From the NCBI RefSeq assembly GCF_030817655.1, contig NZ_JAUSZM010000003.1:3782001-3846000 (forward strand): 64,000 nt of DNA, given 5' to 3'. The stretch comes from Streptomyces sp. V4I2. GTDB lineage: Bacteria; Actinomycetota; Actinomycetes; Streptomycetales; Streptomycetaceae. Positions within the stretch are counted from its first letter, which is position 1, and every line of letters begins with the position of its first letter. A program made the position numbers and the translations under genes. The notes below the pieces were generated by a model. It saw only the letters and a program-made list of their open reading frames with translations. It did not search any database and was not told the DNA's origin. This document shows positions 7,934 to 16,275 of the stretch, one piece after another.

Positions 7934-8701
7934 GTGAGCGAGGCCGTCATATCCCTGCGCGGCGTCCGCGCCGAGCTGGGCTCGCGCCCGGTCCTGCGCG
8001 GCATCGACCTCACCGTCTCCCGCGGTGAGGTCGTCGCGCTGCTCGGCGCCAACGGCTCCGGCAAGTCGACCGCGATCCGGACCGTCATCGGCCAGGTCCC
8101 GGTCAGCGCCGGCGAGATCGAGCTGTTCGGCACCCCGCGCCGCCGCTTCCGCGACTGGGCGCGCGTGGGCTACGTCCCGCAGCGCACCACGGCCGCGGGC
8201 GGCGTCCCGGCGACGGTCACCGAGATCGTCTCCTCCGGCCGCCTCTCCCGCGCCCGCTTCGGCATCCTGCGCAAGGCCGACCACGAGGCCGTACGCCGCG
8301 CGATCGACCTGGTCGGCCTGGCCGACCGCGCGAAGGACTCCGTCAACGCCCTCTCCGGCGGCCAGCACCAGCGCGTACTGATCGCCCGCGCCCTCGCCGC
8401 CGAACCCGAACTCCTGATCATGGACGAGCCGATGGCGGGCGTGGACCTGGCGAGCCAGGAGGTGCTGGCCTCGACCCTGCGCGAGCAGGTCGCCCAAGGC
8501 ACGAGCGTCCTGCTCGTCCTGCACGAACTGGGCCCCCTGGAGCCCTTGATCAACCGGGCGGTCGTCCTGCGCGACGGCTGCGTCACCCACGACGGCCCGC
8601 CCCCGCAGGCCCTCGGCCAGCACGCGCTGCCCGGCCACGACCACGTACACCCGCACGCGGCTCACGACGCCGAACCGATCCGGACGGGACTGCTGAGCTG
8701 A
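7934..8701 (+). CDS. znuC: Zinc ABC transporter ATP-binding protein
   Basis: 255 aa ABC ATPase. Walker A is GANGSGKST (residues ~38-46), the signature is LSGGQHQR, Walker B is LLIMDEP, and the H-loop His is in LVLHELG. The C-terminus is His-rich (GHDHVHPHAAHD), common in zinc importers. The GTG start at 7934 follows GGAGG. The stop codon TGA overlaps the znuB start by 1 nt, so the two are translationally coupled. It energises uptake of Zn2+ delivered by ZnuA. Confidence 0.94.
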   Translation: MSEAVISLRGVRAELGSRPVLRGIDLTVSRGEVVALLGANGSGKSTAIRTVIGQVPVSAGEIELFGTPRRRFRDWARVGYVPQRTTAAGGVPATVTEIVSSGRLSRARFGILRKADHEAVRRAIDLVGLADRAKDSVNALSGGQHQRVLIARALAAEPELLIMDEPMAGVDLASQEVLASTLREQVAQGTSVLLVLHELGPLEPLINRAVVLRDGCVTHDGPPPQALGQHALPGHDHVHPHAAHDAEPIRTGLLS

Positions 8702-9603
8702 TGGACCTCCTGAACTACGCCTTCATGCAGCGGGCCCTCCTGGCCGCGGTCCTGGTCGGCATCACGGCCCCGGCCGTCGGCATCTACCTCGTCCAGCGCC
8801 GCCAGGCCCTCATGGGCGACGGCATCGGCCACGTGGCGATGACCGGCGTCGGCCTCGGCTTCCTGCTGTCCTGGTCGCCGGTGTGGATGGCCACGCTGGT
8901 GTCCGTGCTCGGCGCGGTCGCCATGGAGCTGATCCGCTGGTACGGCAAGACCCGCGGCGACATCGCCCTCGCGATGCTCTTCTACGGCGGTATGGCCGGC
9001 GGTGTGATGCTCATCAACCTCGCGCCGACGGGCTCGAACGCGAACCTGACCTCGTACCTCTTCGGCTCCCTGTCGACGGTGAGCGAGTCGGACATCACGG
9101 CGATCTGCATCCTGGCCGCCTTCGTGGTGCTGGTCTCCGTCGGCCTGCGCCGCCAGCTGTTCGCGGTGAGCCAGGACGAGGAGTTCGCGCGGGTCACCGG
9201 CCTGCCGGTGCGGGCCCTGAACCTGCTGACGGCGGTCACGGCCGCGGTCACGGTGACGGTCGCGATGCGCGTGGTCGGCCTGCTGCTGGTGTCGGCGCTG
9301 ATGGTGGTGCCGGTGGCGGCGGCGCAGCAGCTGAGCCGCAGCTTTGCGGCCACTTTCGCGATCGCGGTGGCCATCGGGGTCTCGGTGGCGGTCGGCGGCA
9401 CCGTGACGTCGTACTACCAGGACGTGCCGCCCGGCGCGACGATCGTGCTGCTGGCCATTGGGGCGTTCGTCCTCATGACCGCGCTGGCGGCCCCGCTGGC
9501 CCGGCGCCGCGCGCGGGCCCTGGCGGCCGCGCATCCCGCCGGGGACCCGGCGGAGTGTGCGATTCCGGCCAGCCGTGGATCCGACGGAAAGGTCGGCGTC
9601 TGA
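8701..9603 (+). CDS. znuB: Zinc ABC transporter permease
   Basis: 300 aa ABC-3 family inner-membrane protein with about 8-9 TM segments. Conserved parts include FMQRALLAAVLVGITAPAVG at the N-terminus, QRRQALMGDGIGHVAMTGV, and LLLVSALMVVPVAAAQ. It forms the membrane channel of the ZnuABC importer. It starts directly at the znuC stop, and zur follows after 60 nt. Confidence 0.94.
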   Translation: MDLLNYAFMQRALLAAVLVGITAPAVGIYLVQRRQALMGDGIGHVAMTGVGLGFLLSWSPVWMATLVSVLGAVAMELIRWYGKTRGDIALAMLFYGGMAGGVMLINLAPTGSNANLTSYLFGSLSTVSESDITAICILAAFVVLVSVGLRRQLFAVSQDEEFARVTGLPVRALNLLTAVTAAVTVTVAMRVVGLLLVSALMVVPVAAAQQLSRSFAATFAIAVAIGVSVAVGGTVTSYYQDVPPGATIVLLAIGAFVLMTALAAPLARRRARALAAAHPAGDPAECAIPASRGSDGKVGV

Positions 9604-9663
9604 CCGCTGACAGGCCGGACTGGCACAATGGCCCGGCAGGTGCAGACGTTAGGGAGGCAACCG

Positions 9664-10080
9664 GTGACGACCGCAGGACCGTCCGTGAAGGGCCGCGCAA
9701 CCCGGCAGCGGGCCGCCGTGGCGGCGGCCCTCGACGAGGTCGACGAGTTCCGCAGTGCCCAGGATCTCCACGACATGCTCAAGCACAAGGGCGACTCGGT
9801 CGGGCTGACCACGGTCTACCGCACGCTCCAGTCCCTCGCCGACGCCGGCGAGGTCGATGTCCTGCGCACCTCCGACGGCGAGTCCGTCTACCGCCGCTGC
9901 TCCACCGGCGAGCACCACCACCACCTCGTCTGCCGCGTCTGCGGCAAGGCCGTGGAGGTCGAGGGCCCGGCGGTGGAGACCTGGGCGGAGGCCATCGCGT
10001 CGGAACACGGGTTCGTGAACGTGGCGCACACGGTGGAGATCTTCGGAACGTGCGAGGACTGCGCGGCGAAGACGGCGTAG
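9664..10080 (+). CDS. zur: Zinc uptake regulator, Fur family
   Basis: 138 aa. An N-terminal winged helix (RSAQDLHDMLKHKG, VGLTTVYRTLQSLADAGEVD) precedes a metal-binding dimerisation domain with HHHHLVCRVCGK and the C-terminal CEDC pair, which together form the structural zinc site. The GTG start at 9664 follows GGGAGG; the longer frame from 9628 lacks a good site. Loaded with zinc it should repress the znu genes in front of it and other zinc-sparing genes, closing a feedback loop. Confidence 0.93.
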   Translation: MTTAGPSVKGRATRQRAAVAAALDEVDEFRSAQDLHDMLKHKGDSVGLTTVYRTLQSLADAGEVDVLRTSDGESVYRRCSTGEHHHHLVCRVCGKAVEVEGPAVETWAEAIASEHGFVNVAHTVEIFGTCEDCAAKTA

Positions 10081-10090
10081 CGGCCCCAGC

Positions 10091-10117
10091 AGCCCCGACA
10101 GCCCCGACAGCCCCGAC
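10091..10117. repeat. Three perfect 9-bp tandem repeats
   Basis: AGCCCCGAC is repeated three times between the convergent zur and uppS genes. No function is apparent. Confidence 0.7.
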
Positions 10118-10124
10118 AGCGGGC

Positions 10125-10958
10125 CTACTCCTGCTCGCCCTCCATGGCCAGCAGCTCCTCGTTCGGAATCGCCCCGCCGAAGCGCCGGTCCCGCGAGGCG
10201 AACTCCACGCACGCCCGCCACAGGTCGCGCCGGTCGAAGTCCGGCCACAGCACGTTCTGGAAGACCATCTCGGCGTAGGCGCTCTGCCACAGCAGGTAGT
10301 TGGACGTGCGCTGCTCGCCGCTCGGCCGCAGGAACAGGTCCACGTCCGGCATGTCCGGGTAGTACAGGTACTTCTGGATGGTCTTCTCGGAGACCTTCGA
10401 CGGGTCCAGGCGCCCCGCCTTCACGTCCTCCGCCATCGCCTGCATCGCGTCCGCGAGCTCGGCGCGGCCGCCGTAGTTCATGCAGAAGTACAGCGTCAGC
10501 CTGTCGTTGTCCTTGGTCTGCTCCTGGGCGACCTGGAGTTCCTTGGCGACGGACTTCCACAGCCGGGGCATACGGCCCACCCAGCGCACCCGGACACCGA
10601 GCTCGTCGAGCTGGTCGCGGGACTTGCGGATGAAGTCGCGGTTGAAGTTCATCAGGAAGCGCACCTCGTCCGGCGAGCGCTTCCAGTTCTCGGTGGAGAA
10701 GGCGTACAGGGAGATGTTCTTCACGCCCATCTCGATCGAGCCCTGGAGCACGTCCAGCACCCGCTCGGCGCCGACCTTGTGCCCCTCGGTGCGCGGCAGG
10801 CCGCGTTCCTTGGCCCAGCGGCCGTTCCCGTCCATGACGATCGCCACATGGGTGGGCACCAGCTCGCCGGGGAGCTTCGGCGGGCGGGCCCCGGACGGGT
10901 GCGGCTCCGGCGTCTTGTACTCACGGCGCTGGCGCCCCAGGATCCCGCGTACGGCCAT
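10125..10958 (-). CDS. uppS: Polyprenyl (Z-isoprenyl) diphosphate synthase
   Basis: 277 aa cis-prenyltransferase that condenses IPP with an allylic diphosphate to make the lipid carrier for cell-wall synthesis. It has the catalytic Asp region VAIVMDGNGRWAKERGLPR (residues ~40-58), LYAFSTENWKR, LTLYFCMNYGGRAEL, and the IPP-binding LFLRPSGEQRTSNYLLWQSA. The start at 10958 gives the usual length; the frame is open farther upstream into recO. It lies downstream of recO on the same strand, separated by a 16-bp tandem repeat. Confidence 0.94.
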   Translation of the reverse strand: MAVRGILGRQRREYKTPEPHPSGARPPKLPGELVPTHVAIVMDGNGRWAKERGLPRTEGHKVGAERVLDVLQGSIEMGVKNISLYAFSTENWKRSPDEVRFLMNFNRDFIRKSRDQLDELGVRVRWVGRMPRLWKSVAKELQVAQEQTKDNDRLTLYFCMNYGGRAELADAMQAMAEDVKAGRLDPSKVSEKTIQKYLYYPDMPDVDLFLRPSGEQRTSNYLLWQSAYAEMVFQNVLWPDFDRRDLWRACVEFASRDRRFGGAIPNEELLAMEGEQE

Positions 10959-10980
10959 GTGCTTCTCGTCTCCTCTGTGT

Positions 10981-11028
10981 GCTTGTCCTCGGTGGCGCTT
11001 GTCCTCGGTGGCGCTTGTCCTCGGTGGC
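10981..11028. repeat. Three perfect 16-bp tandem repeats between recO and uppS
   Basis: GCTTGTCCTCGGTGGC occurs three times head-to-tail, starting directly after the recO stop codon (11029-11031) and ending 22 nt before the uppS start. It lies in the short recO-uppS leader, so copy number would change the spacing. Confidence 0.85.
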
Positions 11029-11778
11029 TTACGCCTTTTCCACGTACCTGAGCGAGCGCAGCCCGCGCTCCAGATGCCAGTGCAGGTAGGCGGACACCAG
11101 CCCGCTCCCCTCCCGGACATGCCGCGGCTCGCTCGCGTCCGCGGTCTCCCAGTCTCCCGTAAGCAGCGCCCCGAGGAGTTCCAGGGTCTGCGGCGACGGT
11201 ACGACACTCCCCGGCACCCGGCAGTCGACGCAGACCGAGCCCCCGGCCGCCACGGAGAAGAACCGGTTCGGCCCGGGCATGCCGCACTTCGCGCAGTCGG
11301 TGAAGGTGGGCGCGTAGCCGTTCACGGCGAGGGAACGGAGGAGAAAGGCGTCGAGGATGAGGTGCGGGGCGTGCTCGCCGCGGGCGAGGGTCCGCAGGGC
11401 CCCGACGAGCAGCAGATACTGCTGCACCGCCGGCTCGCCCTCGTGGTCGGTGAACCGCTCGGCGGTCTCCAGCATGGCCGTCCCGGCGGTGTAGCGCGCG
11501 TAGTCCGCGACGATCCCGCCCCCGTACGGCGCGATGGTCTCGCTCTGCGTGCACAGCGGCAGCCCGCGCCCGATCAGCTCGCTGCCGCGCGCGAAGAACT
11601 GCACGTCGACGTGGGAGAAGGGCTCCAGCCGGGCCCCGAACTTGGACTTGGTCCTGCGCACCCCACGGGCCACGGCCCGTACCCGCCCGTGACCGCGCGT
11701 GAGCAGCGTGATGATCCGGTCCGCCTCACCCAGCTTCTGGGTGCGCAGCACGATGCCGTCGTCACGGAACAGACTCAT
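11029..11778 (-). CDS. recO: DNA repair protein RecO
   Basis: 249 aa. The N-terminal OB-fold starts MSLFRDDGIVLRTQKLGEADRI in full form. The helical C-terminal domain carries a zinc site CAKCG / CVDC (about residues 166-190). RecO helps load RecA on SSB-coated DNA in the RecFOR pathway. It is followed by uppS on the same strand, the usual actinobacterial order. Confidence 0.94.
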   Translation of the reverse strand: MSLFRDDGIVLRTQKLGEADRIITLLTRGHGRVRAVARGVRRTKSKFGARLEPFSHVDVQFFARGSELIGRGLPLCTQSETIAPYGGGIVADYARYTAGTAMLETAERFTDHEGEPAVQQYLLLVGALRTLARGEHAPHLILDAFLLRSLAVNGYAPTFTDCAKCGMPGPNRFFSVAAGGSVCVDCRVPGSVVPSPQTLELLGALLTGDWETADASEPRHVREGSGLVSAYLHWHLERGLRSLRYVEKA

Positions 11779-11824
11779 GGGCCCATTCTCGCCTACGCCG
11801 GCTGTCCCCCGTCGTCCCCGGGCT

Positions 11825-12040
11825 TCAAGGCACCTCGCCGCGGCTTCGCGCGTTGGCGTACGCCGTCATCACGCTCAGCCGCTCGGCAGGCGTGGCATGC
11901 CGCACGGCACCCGGCTCGGCGTCCCACTCCCGCCCCCCGCCATACGGTCTCAGTTGCACATACGGCCCCTCATGCCCCATCACGATCCCCATCCGCCCGC
12001 TCCGGGTGTCCACGACATACGCCCCCACCGGCGGCTTCAC
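11825..12040 (-). CDS. Small conserved Streptomyces protein, function unknown
   Basis: 71 aa, GTG start at 12040 overlapping the stop of the upstream small gene (GTGA), so coupled to it. The sequence VGAYVVDTRSGRMGIVMGHE and VQLRPYGGGREWD suggests a small beta-rich domain. Such proteins commonly sit next to XRE/DUF397 gene pairs in Streptomyces. No motif gives a function. Confidence 0.7.
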   Translation of the reverse strand: MKPPVGAYVVDTRSGRMGIVMGHEGPYVQLRPYGGGREWDAEPGAVRHATPAERLSVMTAYANARSRGEVP

Positions 12041-12252
12041 CGCAGTACCGCCGCGAGTCGCTGCGCGGTCTCGACGGAACACCGCCCCAATTCGACGAGC
12101 GGACAGGGCACCTCCCGCGCAAGACTTACGGGGTCGAGCCCGATTGACGGCAGCGTAATTCCCGCCACAAGAAGCGCCGAGCGCAATTCTTTCACCGTTT
12201 CCTCCGCCTCTTCGACGCAGTGCGCCGAGTGCCGTGACTCCACAGACCTCAC
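12037..12252 (-). CDS. Small conserved Streptomyces protein next to XRE/DUF397 pair
   Basis: 71 aa, mostly helical, for example EEAEETVKELRSALLVAG and VETAQRLAAVL. The GTG start at 12252 follows GGGGAG. It is divergent from the XRE gene at 12368 and overlaps the next small gene by 4 nt. Function unknown; the recurring arrangement suggests that the small genes and the XRE/DUF397 pair form one regulatory module. Confidence 0.68.
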   Translation of the reverse strand: MRSVESRHSAHCVEEAEETVKELRSALLVAGITLPSIGLDPVSLAREVPCPLVELGRCSVETAQRLAAVLR

Positions 12253-12367
12253 CGTGCTCCCCTTCCTTTTCGGGTTTCACTCTTCTCATCTCCAGGGTGC
12301 CCTGCGGGGCCTACACTCGGCAGGAGTCTGTGCACTACAAGTGGAGGTCAGCGGAGGGTGGTTGGCT

Positions 12368-13198
12368 GTGGCCAATGGTTCACGGCAAGCAGTCTGGGAG
12401 TTCTTCGGGGCGGAACTCAAGCGACGGCGGGAGGATGCCGGGATCACTCAAGTGGAGCTGGGCTTACGGGTTTTCGTGTCCGGCGGGTACATCGGGCAGT
12501 TCGAACAGGCTATTCGGAAACCGCAATTGGATGTGGCGCAGAGGATTGACGAGGCACTACAAACTGACGGTATTTTCGAGCGGCTGTGCCGGAAGCTCAT
12601 CGATGATCCGCGGTATGCGGATTACTTCGCGGGGGTTGTCGAGCTGGAGCGGCTGGCAACGTCGATCTGCGACTTCGAGCTGGCCGCCGTTCCCGGGCTC
12701 CTGCAAACACCGGCTTACGCGAGGGCACTCACTCTGGCGACGCACCCCTTCGCCACAGACGAGTTCGCCGACGGCAGGGCCGCCGCCCGCATGGAGCGGT
12801 CCCAGATCCTCAGGGACGCTACAAGGCCCGTGTATTGGGCGATCGTGCATGAGGCCGCGCTCCGCATCCCGGTGGGCGGGCCAGAAGTCGCGGCACAGGC
12901 GTTGGAGCACGTGGCTGCATCGGCAAGGGACCGGAAGGTACTGCTCCAGGTGTTTCCGTTCGCAGCGGGGGCACCCGCCGACAGCGGCTCCCTGCGGCTC
13001 ATGGACTTCGACGATGCGCCCCCGGTCGCCTATACAGAGACGTCGTTTTCGGGGACGTTGCTGGATGACCCAGCCGTGGTGAAGCGAGCACAGCGCGCAT
13101 ACGATCTGCTCAGGGGTGCCGCGCTGTCGCCGGAGGCGTCCCTCGCCCTGATCGAGTCGGCGGCTGAGGACTTCAGACGATGCACGAGTACGACCTGA
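12368..13198 (+). CDS. XRE-family regulator with DUF5753-type C-terminal domain
   Basis: 276 aa. The N-terminal helix-turn-helix has GAELKRRREDAGITQVELG and VSGGYIGQFE. The long C-terminal domain contains PGLLQTPAYARAL, which marks the DUF5753 domain of WhiJ/AbaA-like Streptomyces regulators. The GTG at 12368 follows GGAGGG by 9 nt; the frame is open much farther upstream but without sense. Codon 33 is TTA (12464-12466), so translation may depend on the bldA tRNA. The DUF397 gene overlaps its 3' end by 19 nt. The DNA here is less GC-biased than its neighbours. Confidence 0.87.
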   Translation: MANGSRQAVWEFFGAELKRRREDAGITQVELGLRVFVSGGYIGQFEQAIRKPQLDVAQRIDEALQTDGIFERLCRKLIDDPRYADYFAGVVELERLATSICDFELAAVPGLLQTPAYARALTLATHPFATDEFADGRAAARMERSQILRDATRPVYWAIVHEAALRIPVGGPEVAAQALEHVAASARDRKVLLQVFPFAAGAPADSGSLRLMDFDDAPPVAYTETSFSGTLLDDPAVVKRAQRAYDLLRGAALSPEASLALIESAAEDFRRCTSTT

Positions 13199-13398
13199 GC
13201 AACGCATCCTGGCGCAAGAGCAGTTACAGCAACGGCGACGGAGGCAACTGCGTCCAGGTCGCCGACGGATTCCCCGGTGCCGTCGTACCGGTCCGCGACA
13301 GCAAGGTGCCCGGCGGAGCGGTGCTGTTGATCGGGGCGGGTGCGTGGACGGAGTTCGTCGGTGCCGTTGGGCCGCGCGACGAGCCGGCCGCCCCCTAG
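13180..13398 (+). CDS. DUF397 domain protein
   Basis: 72 aa with the diagnostic WRKSSYSNGDGGNCVQVA and VPVRDSKVPGG. DUF397 proteins are small partners of XRE regulators in Streptomyces differentiation and antibiotic control; in several cases they bind or counteract the regulator. It overlaps the XRE gene by 19 nt, so coupled expression is likely. Confidence 0.9.
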   Translation: MHEYDLSNASWRKSSYSNGDGGNCVQVADGFPGAVVPVRDSKVPGGAVLLIGAGAWTEFVGAVGPRDEPAAP

Positions 13399-13476
13399 GT
13401 CGGGGGGCAATCCCCCCTGAGTACCGGGTAGTTGGCCGGATGGGGCGGCCGGGAAAGATCCGCGAGGCTCGTCCAC

Positions 13477-14970
13477 ATGACGCAGACGACGCAGATCAAG
13501 AGAAACGCCGCCCTGATCGCCACCTCCGCCGTCCTCCTCGGTCTCACCGCCCCCCTCACCACGTCCGCCTCCGCCGCCACCGCCACCCCCTCCCTCCGGT
13601 GGACCAAGTGCGCGGGCACCGGCCTCGACCCCCGCCAACAGTGCGCCACCCTCGAAGTGCCGATGGACCACACCCGCCCGGGCGGCAGGAAGATCGGCGT
13701 CGCCGTCTCGCGCATCCCCGCGGAGGACCCCGCCACCCGGCGCGGCGCGCTGATGCTGATCCCGGGCGGACCGGGCGGATCCAGTCTCAACGACCCGTCC
13801 GGCAAGGGGCAGAAGCTGCCCCAGGACGTACGCGACACCTACGACCTGATCGGCTTCGCCCCGCGCGGGGTCGCCCCCTCCACCTCCGTCGACTGCGGGC
13901 TCGAGCACGCCGACCTCGCCCTCTCGAAACTGCGGCCGTGGCCCGCCGCGGACGGTTCCGTCGCCGAGAACATGGTCACCGCGCAGCGTCTGGCGGACGC
14001 CTGTGCCCGCAACGGCGGCGAGTTGATGCGGCACATCGACACGGTCGCCGAGGCCCGCGACCTCGACCGCATCCGGGCGGCGCTCGGAGAGCGGAAAATC
14101 TCGGCGTGGGGAGTGTCGTACGGGACGTACGTCGGCTCGGTCTACAGCCAGCTGTTCCCGCAGCGCACCGACCGGATCGTGCTGGACAGCAACGACGACC
14201 CCGATCCCACCCGCGTCTCCCGCGCCTGGCTCGCCGGGCACGAGCAGGGCGTCGAGGACGTCTTCCCCGAGTTCGCGACGTGGGCGTCGGCGCCGGACAA
14301 CCCGGACCGGCTGGCCGGGACGGCGGCCGAGGTGCGGCCGCTGTTCCTGAAGCTGGCCGCGCGGCTCGACCGGAAGCCCATCCCGTGGCCCGGCGCCAAC
14401 CCCGAGGAGCTGAACGGCAACGTGCTGCGCCAGACGCTGCTGGACACCTTGTACTCGCCCAGCCGCTTCCCCGCCCTGGCCAAGCTGATCCTGGCCGCCC
14501 GGGCCGGCACCGTGCCGCCCGCGCCGGCCGCCCCGCCGGAGCAGGTCCTGCAGAACGTCGCCGCGGTCGGCGCCGCGACCCTGTGCAACGACGTGGCGTG
14601 GCCCGCGTCGGCCGCCGAGTACCAGAAGGGCGTCGACGAAAGCCGGGTCACGTACCCGCTGACCGCGGGCATGCCGCGCAACGCGATGGTGTGTGCCGCC
14701 TGGCCGACCCCGCCGAAGCAGGCGCCGGTACGGATCACCGACCGCGGGCCGTCCAACATCCTGCTCGTGCAGAACGAACGGGACGTCGCCACCCCGCTCG
14801 CCGGCGCCCTCAAGCTCCGCCGCGCCCTCGGCGACCGTGCCGTCATGGTCATCGTGAACTCCACCGGCCACGACGCCTACCTCGCCCACGGCAACGCCTG
14901 CGGGGACGACACGGTGTCCCGCTTCCTCGCCACGGGTGAGCGGCCCGACGCGGACGTCTACTGCGACTGA
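13477..14970 (+). CDS. Secreted alpha/beta hydrolase, TAP-like (tripeptidyl aminopeptidase type)
   Basis: 497 aa. The N-terminal Sec-type signal peptide has a hydrophobic core AALIATSAVLLGLTAPLTT and a cleavage region near residue 33. The hydrolase fold shows the oxyanion segment LIPGGPGGSS, the nucleophile elbow WGVSYGTYVG (Ser ~214), and C-terminal LVQNERDVATPL (Asp) and STGHDAYL (His), which complete the triad. Relatives such as SlpD/SlpE cleave N-terminal peptides outside the cell. The frame opens at 13432, but the ATG at 13477 begins a normal signal peptide. It stands alone, converging on the next gene. Confidence 0.9.
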   Translation: MTQTTQIKRNAALIATSAVLLGLTAPLTTSASAATATPSLRWTKCAGTGLDPRQQCATLEVPMDHTRPGGRKIGVAVSRIPAEDPATRRGALMLIPGGPGGSSLNDPSGKGQKLPQDVRDTYDLIGFAPRGVAPSTSVDCGLEHADLALSKLRPWPAADGSVAENMVTAQRLADACARNGGELMRHIDTVAEARDLDRIRAALGERKISAWGVSYGTYVGSVYSQLFPQRTDRIVLDSNDDPDPTRVSRAWLAGHEQGVEDVFPEFATWASAPDNPDRLAGTAAEVRPLFLKLAARLDRKPIPWPGANPEELNGNVLRQTLLDTLYSPSRFPALAKLILAARAGTVPPAPAAPPEQVLQNVAAVGAATLCNDVAWPASAAEYQKGVDESRVTYPLTAGMPRNAMVCAAWPTPPKQAPVRITDRGPSNILLVQNERDVATPLAGALKLRRALGDRAVMVIVNSTGHDAYLAHGNACGDDTVSRFLATGERPDADVYCD

Positions 14971-14973
14971 CGT

Positions 14974-16122
14974 CTACCGCGGCTGACGGGAGCGGCACGC
15001 CCTGGCATAGCGTCGGGCCAGGGCGTGGAACGCCTCCTTCCGCTCCCAGTGCCATCCCGAAGACGGGTCGTCCGGACGGTCCTTGATGGACTTGGTGATG
15101 CTGTAGCTCGCCAGGTCGAGGTCGTAGCGCGGTTCGTCGGGGCGGTGCGGGGCGTCGGCGGTGACGAACTCGAAGGCCATGGCCGCGTACAGGCCCACGG
15201 ACTCGAAGACGTCGAGCAGATCGGTCAGATAGGCGGCCTGGACGCGCTCGCTGCGGACCAGGTCGCCCTTGATCTCCGGCGGGTCCTTCTCGTAGTCGAC
15301 GATGGACCAGCCCATGCCGCCCGCCTCGGGAGCACCGACGTACGTGCACGTGCCGAACTCGGTGATCGCGAGGGGCTTGCCCCACCGGAGGTACTTCTTC
15401 AGCTCCCGTACGTAGGCGCTCCGGTCGCGGAAGTACGAGTAGTAGTCGATGCCGACGATGTCGAAGAGGTTCCAGTCGACCCGGTCGTCCTGGCCGGCGG
15501 CGTAGCTCAGCCGGCCGCGGAAGACCGAGCGGCCCACCTTCGCCGCCTTCGCGGTGAAGCGGTCCAGGCGGCGCTGCATCAGCTCCCAGTCGACCGTGCC
15601 GTTCTGCAGGTTCTCGATGCGCTCCAGGACGTTCTCCCCCGGCACGATCCCGGGCACGAACAGCCAGAACTCGCAGCCCACGCTGAGGTCCACGCTCGCG
15701 CCCTGCCGCCGCAGCCGCTCCGCGAACCGCCCGGTCTCCGCGAGGTGTTCGAGGATGTCCCCCTCCGGAACGTCCCCGAGGGTCGGCTGGAGCCACACGT
15801 GCAGTCCGCGCTCGGCGGCCTCGGCGGCGGTGGCGGTCAGGCGCTCGACGCCGTCGCCGGTGACGTCGAGGGTGTCGGCGTGCAGGTCCTCGCGGATCGC
15901 GCGGACGTCGGCACGCATGCGGGCGGTGCTGAAGGCCGTGCCGGGGGTCTCGCCGGCCCCGACGGTGTAGACGACGCCGTGGTGCCTCAGCCCGCGTCCG
16001 GTCCCCGCGGCCTCCCGTGCGGTCGCCGCGGCCGGGCGTGCGGGCAGTGTCGCCGCCCCGACTCCCAGGGCCGCCGCCCCGGCCAGGAACTGTGCTCGGT
16101 TGATTCCCTTCGTCTTCTCCAT
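14974..16122 (-). CDS. Exported TIM-barrel protein resembling glycoside hydrolases (clan A-like)
   Basis: 382 aa. It begins with an export signal whose FLAGAAALGVGAATLPA core follows NRAQ, without a clean twin-arginine. The body reads as a TIM barrel: GLHVWLQPTLGD, VGCEFWLFVPG, LFDIVGIDYYSYF, and KPLAITEFGTCTYVGA, in which the Glu sits where clan-A glycosidases have a catalytic carboxylate. Similar Streptomyces proteins have been labelled abortive infection protein, for which nothing here argues. The substrate is unknown. The start at 16122 is preferred over 16152 because it places the signal at the N-terminus. Confidence 0.6.
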   Translation of the reverse strand: MEKTKGINRAQFLAGAAALGVGAATLPARPAAATAREAAGTGRGLRHHGVVYTVGAGETPGTAFSTARMRADVRAIREDLHADTLDVTGDGVERLTATAAEAAERGLHVWLQPTLGDVPEGDILEHLAETGRFAERLRRQGASVDLSVGCEFWLFVPGIVPGENVLERIENLQNGTVDWELMQRRLDRFTAKAAKVGRSVFRGRLSYAAGQDDRVDWNLFDIVGIDYYSYFRDRSAYVRELKKYLRWGKPLAITEFGTCTYVGAPEAGGMGWSIVDYEKDPPEIKGDLVRSERVQAAYLTDLLDVFESVGLYAAMAFEFVTADAPHRPDEPRYDLDLASYSITKSIKDRPDDPSSGWHWERKEAFHALARRYARACRSRQPR

Positions 16123-16275
16123 GCCGTCACTGTGCCGAGCGCGGGAGCGCACCGCCGTCCCCCGATGGTCTACGGCCCCGCAACCAAGGGATGAGATCCG
16201 GCGTCGGTCACTGGAGAGATCGTCGACGCACAGCGAGCGAAGGAGAACAAGATCTTAGGCTCCGCCACCTCCCCG

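Noticed and set aside
14974..16122. Abortive-infection (phage defence) label for the exported TIM-barrel protein
   Set aside because: The protein has an export signal and a glycosidase-like barrel; nothing in it or around it points to phage defence.
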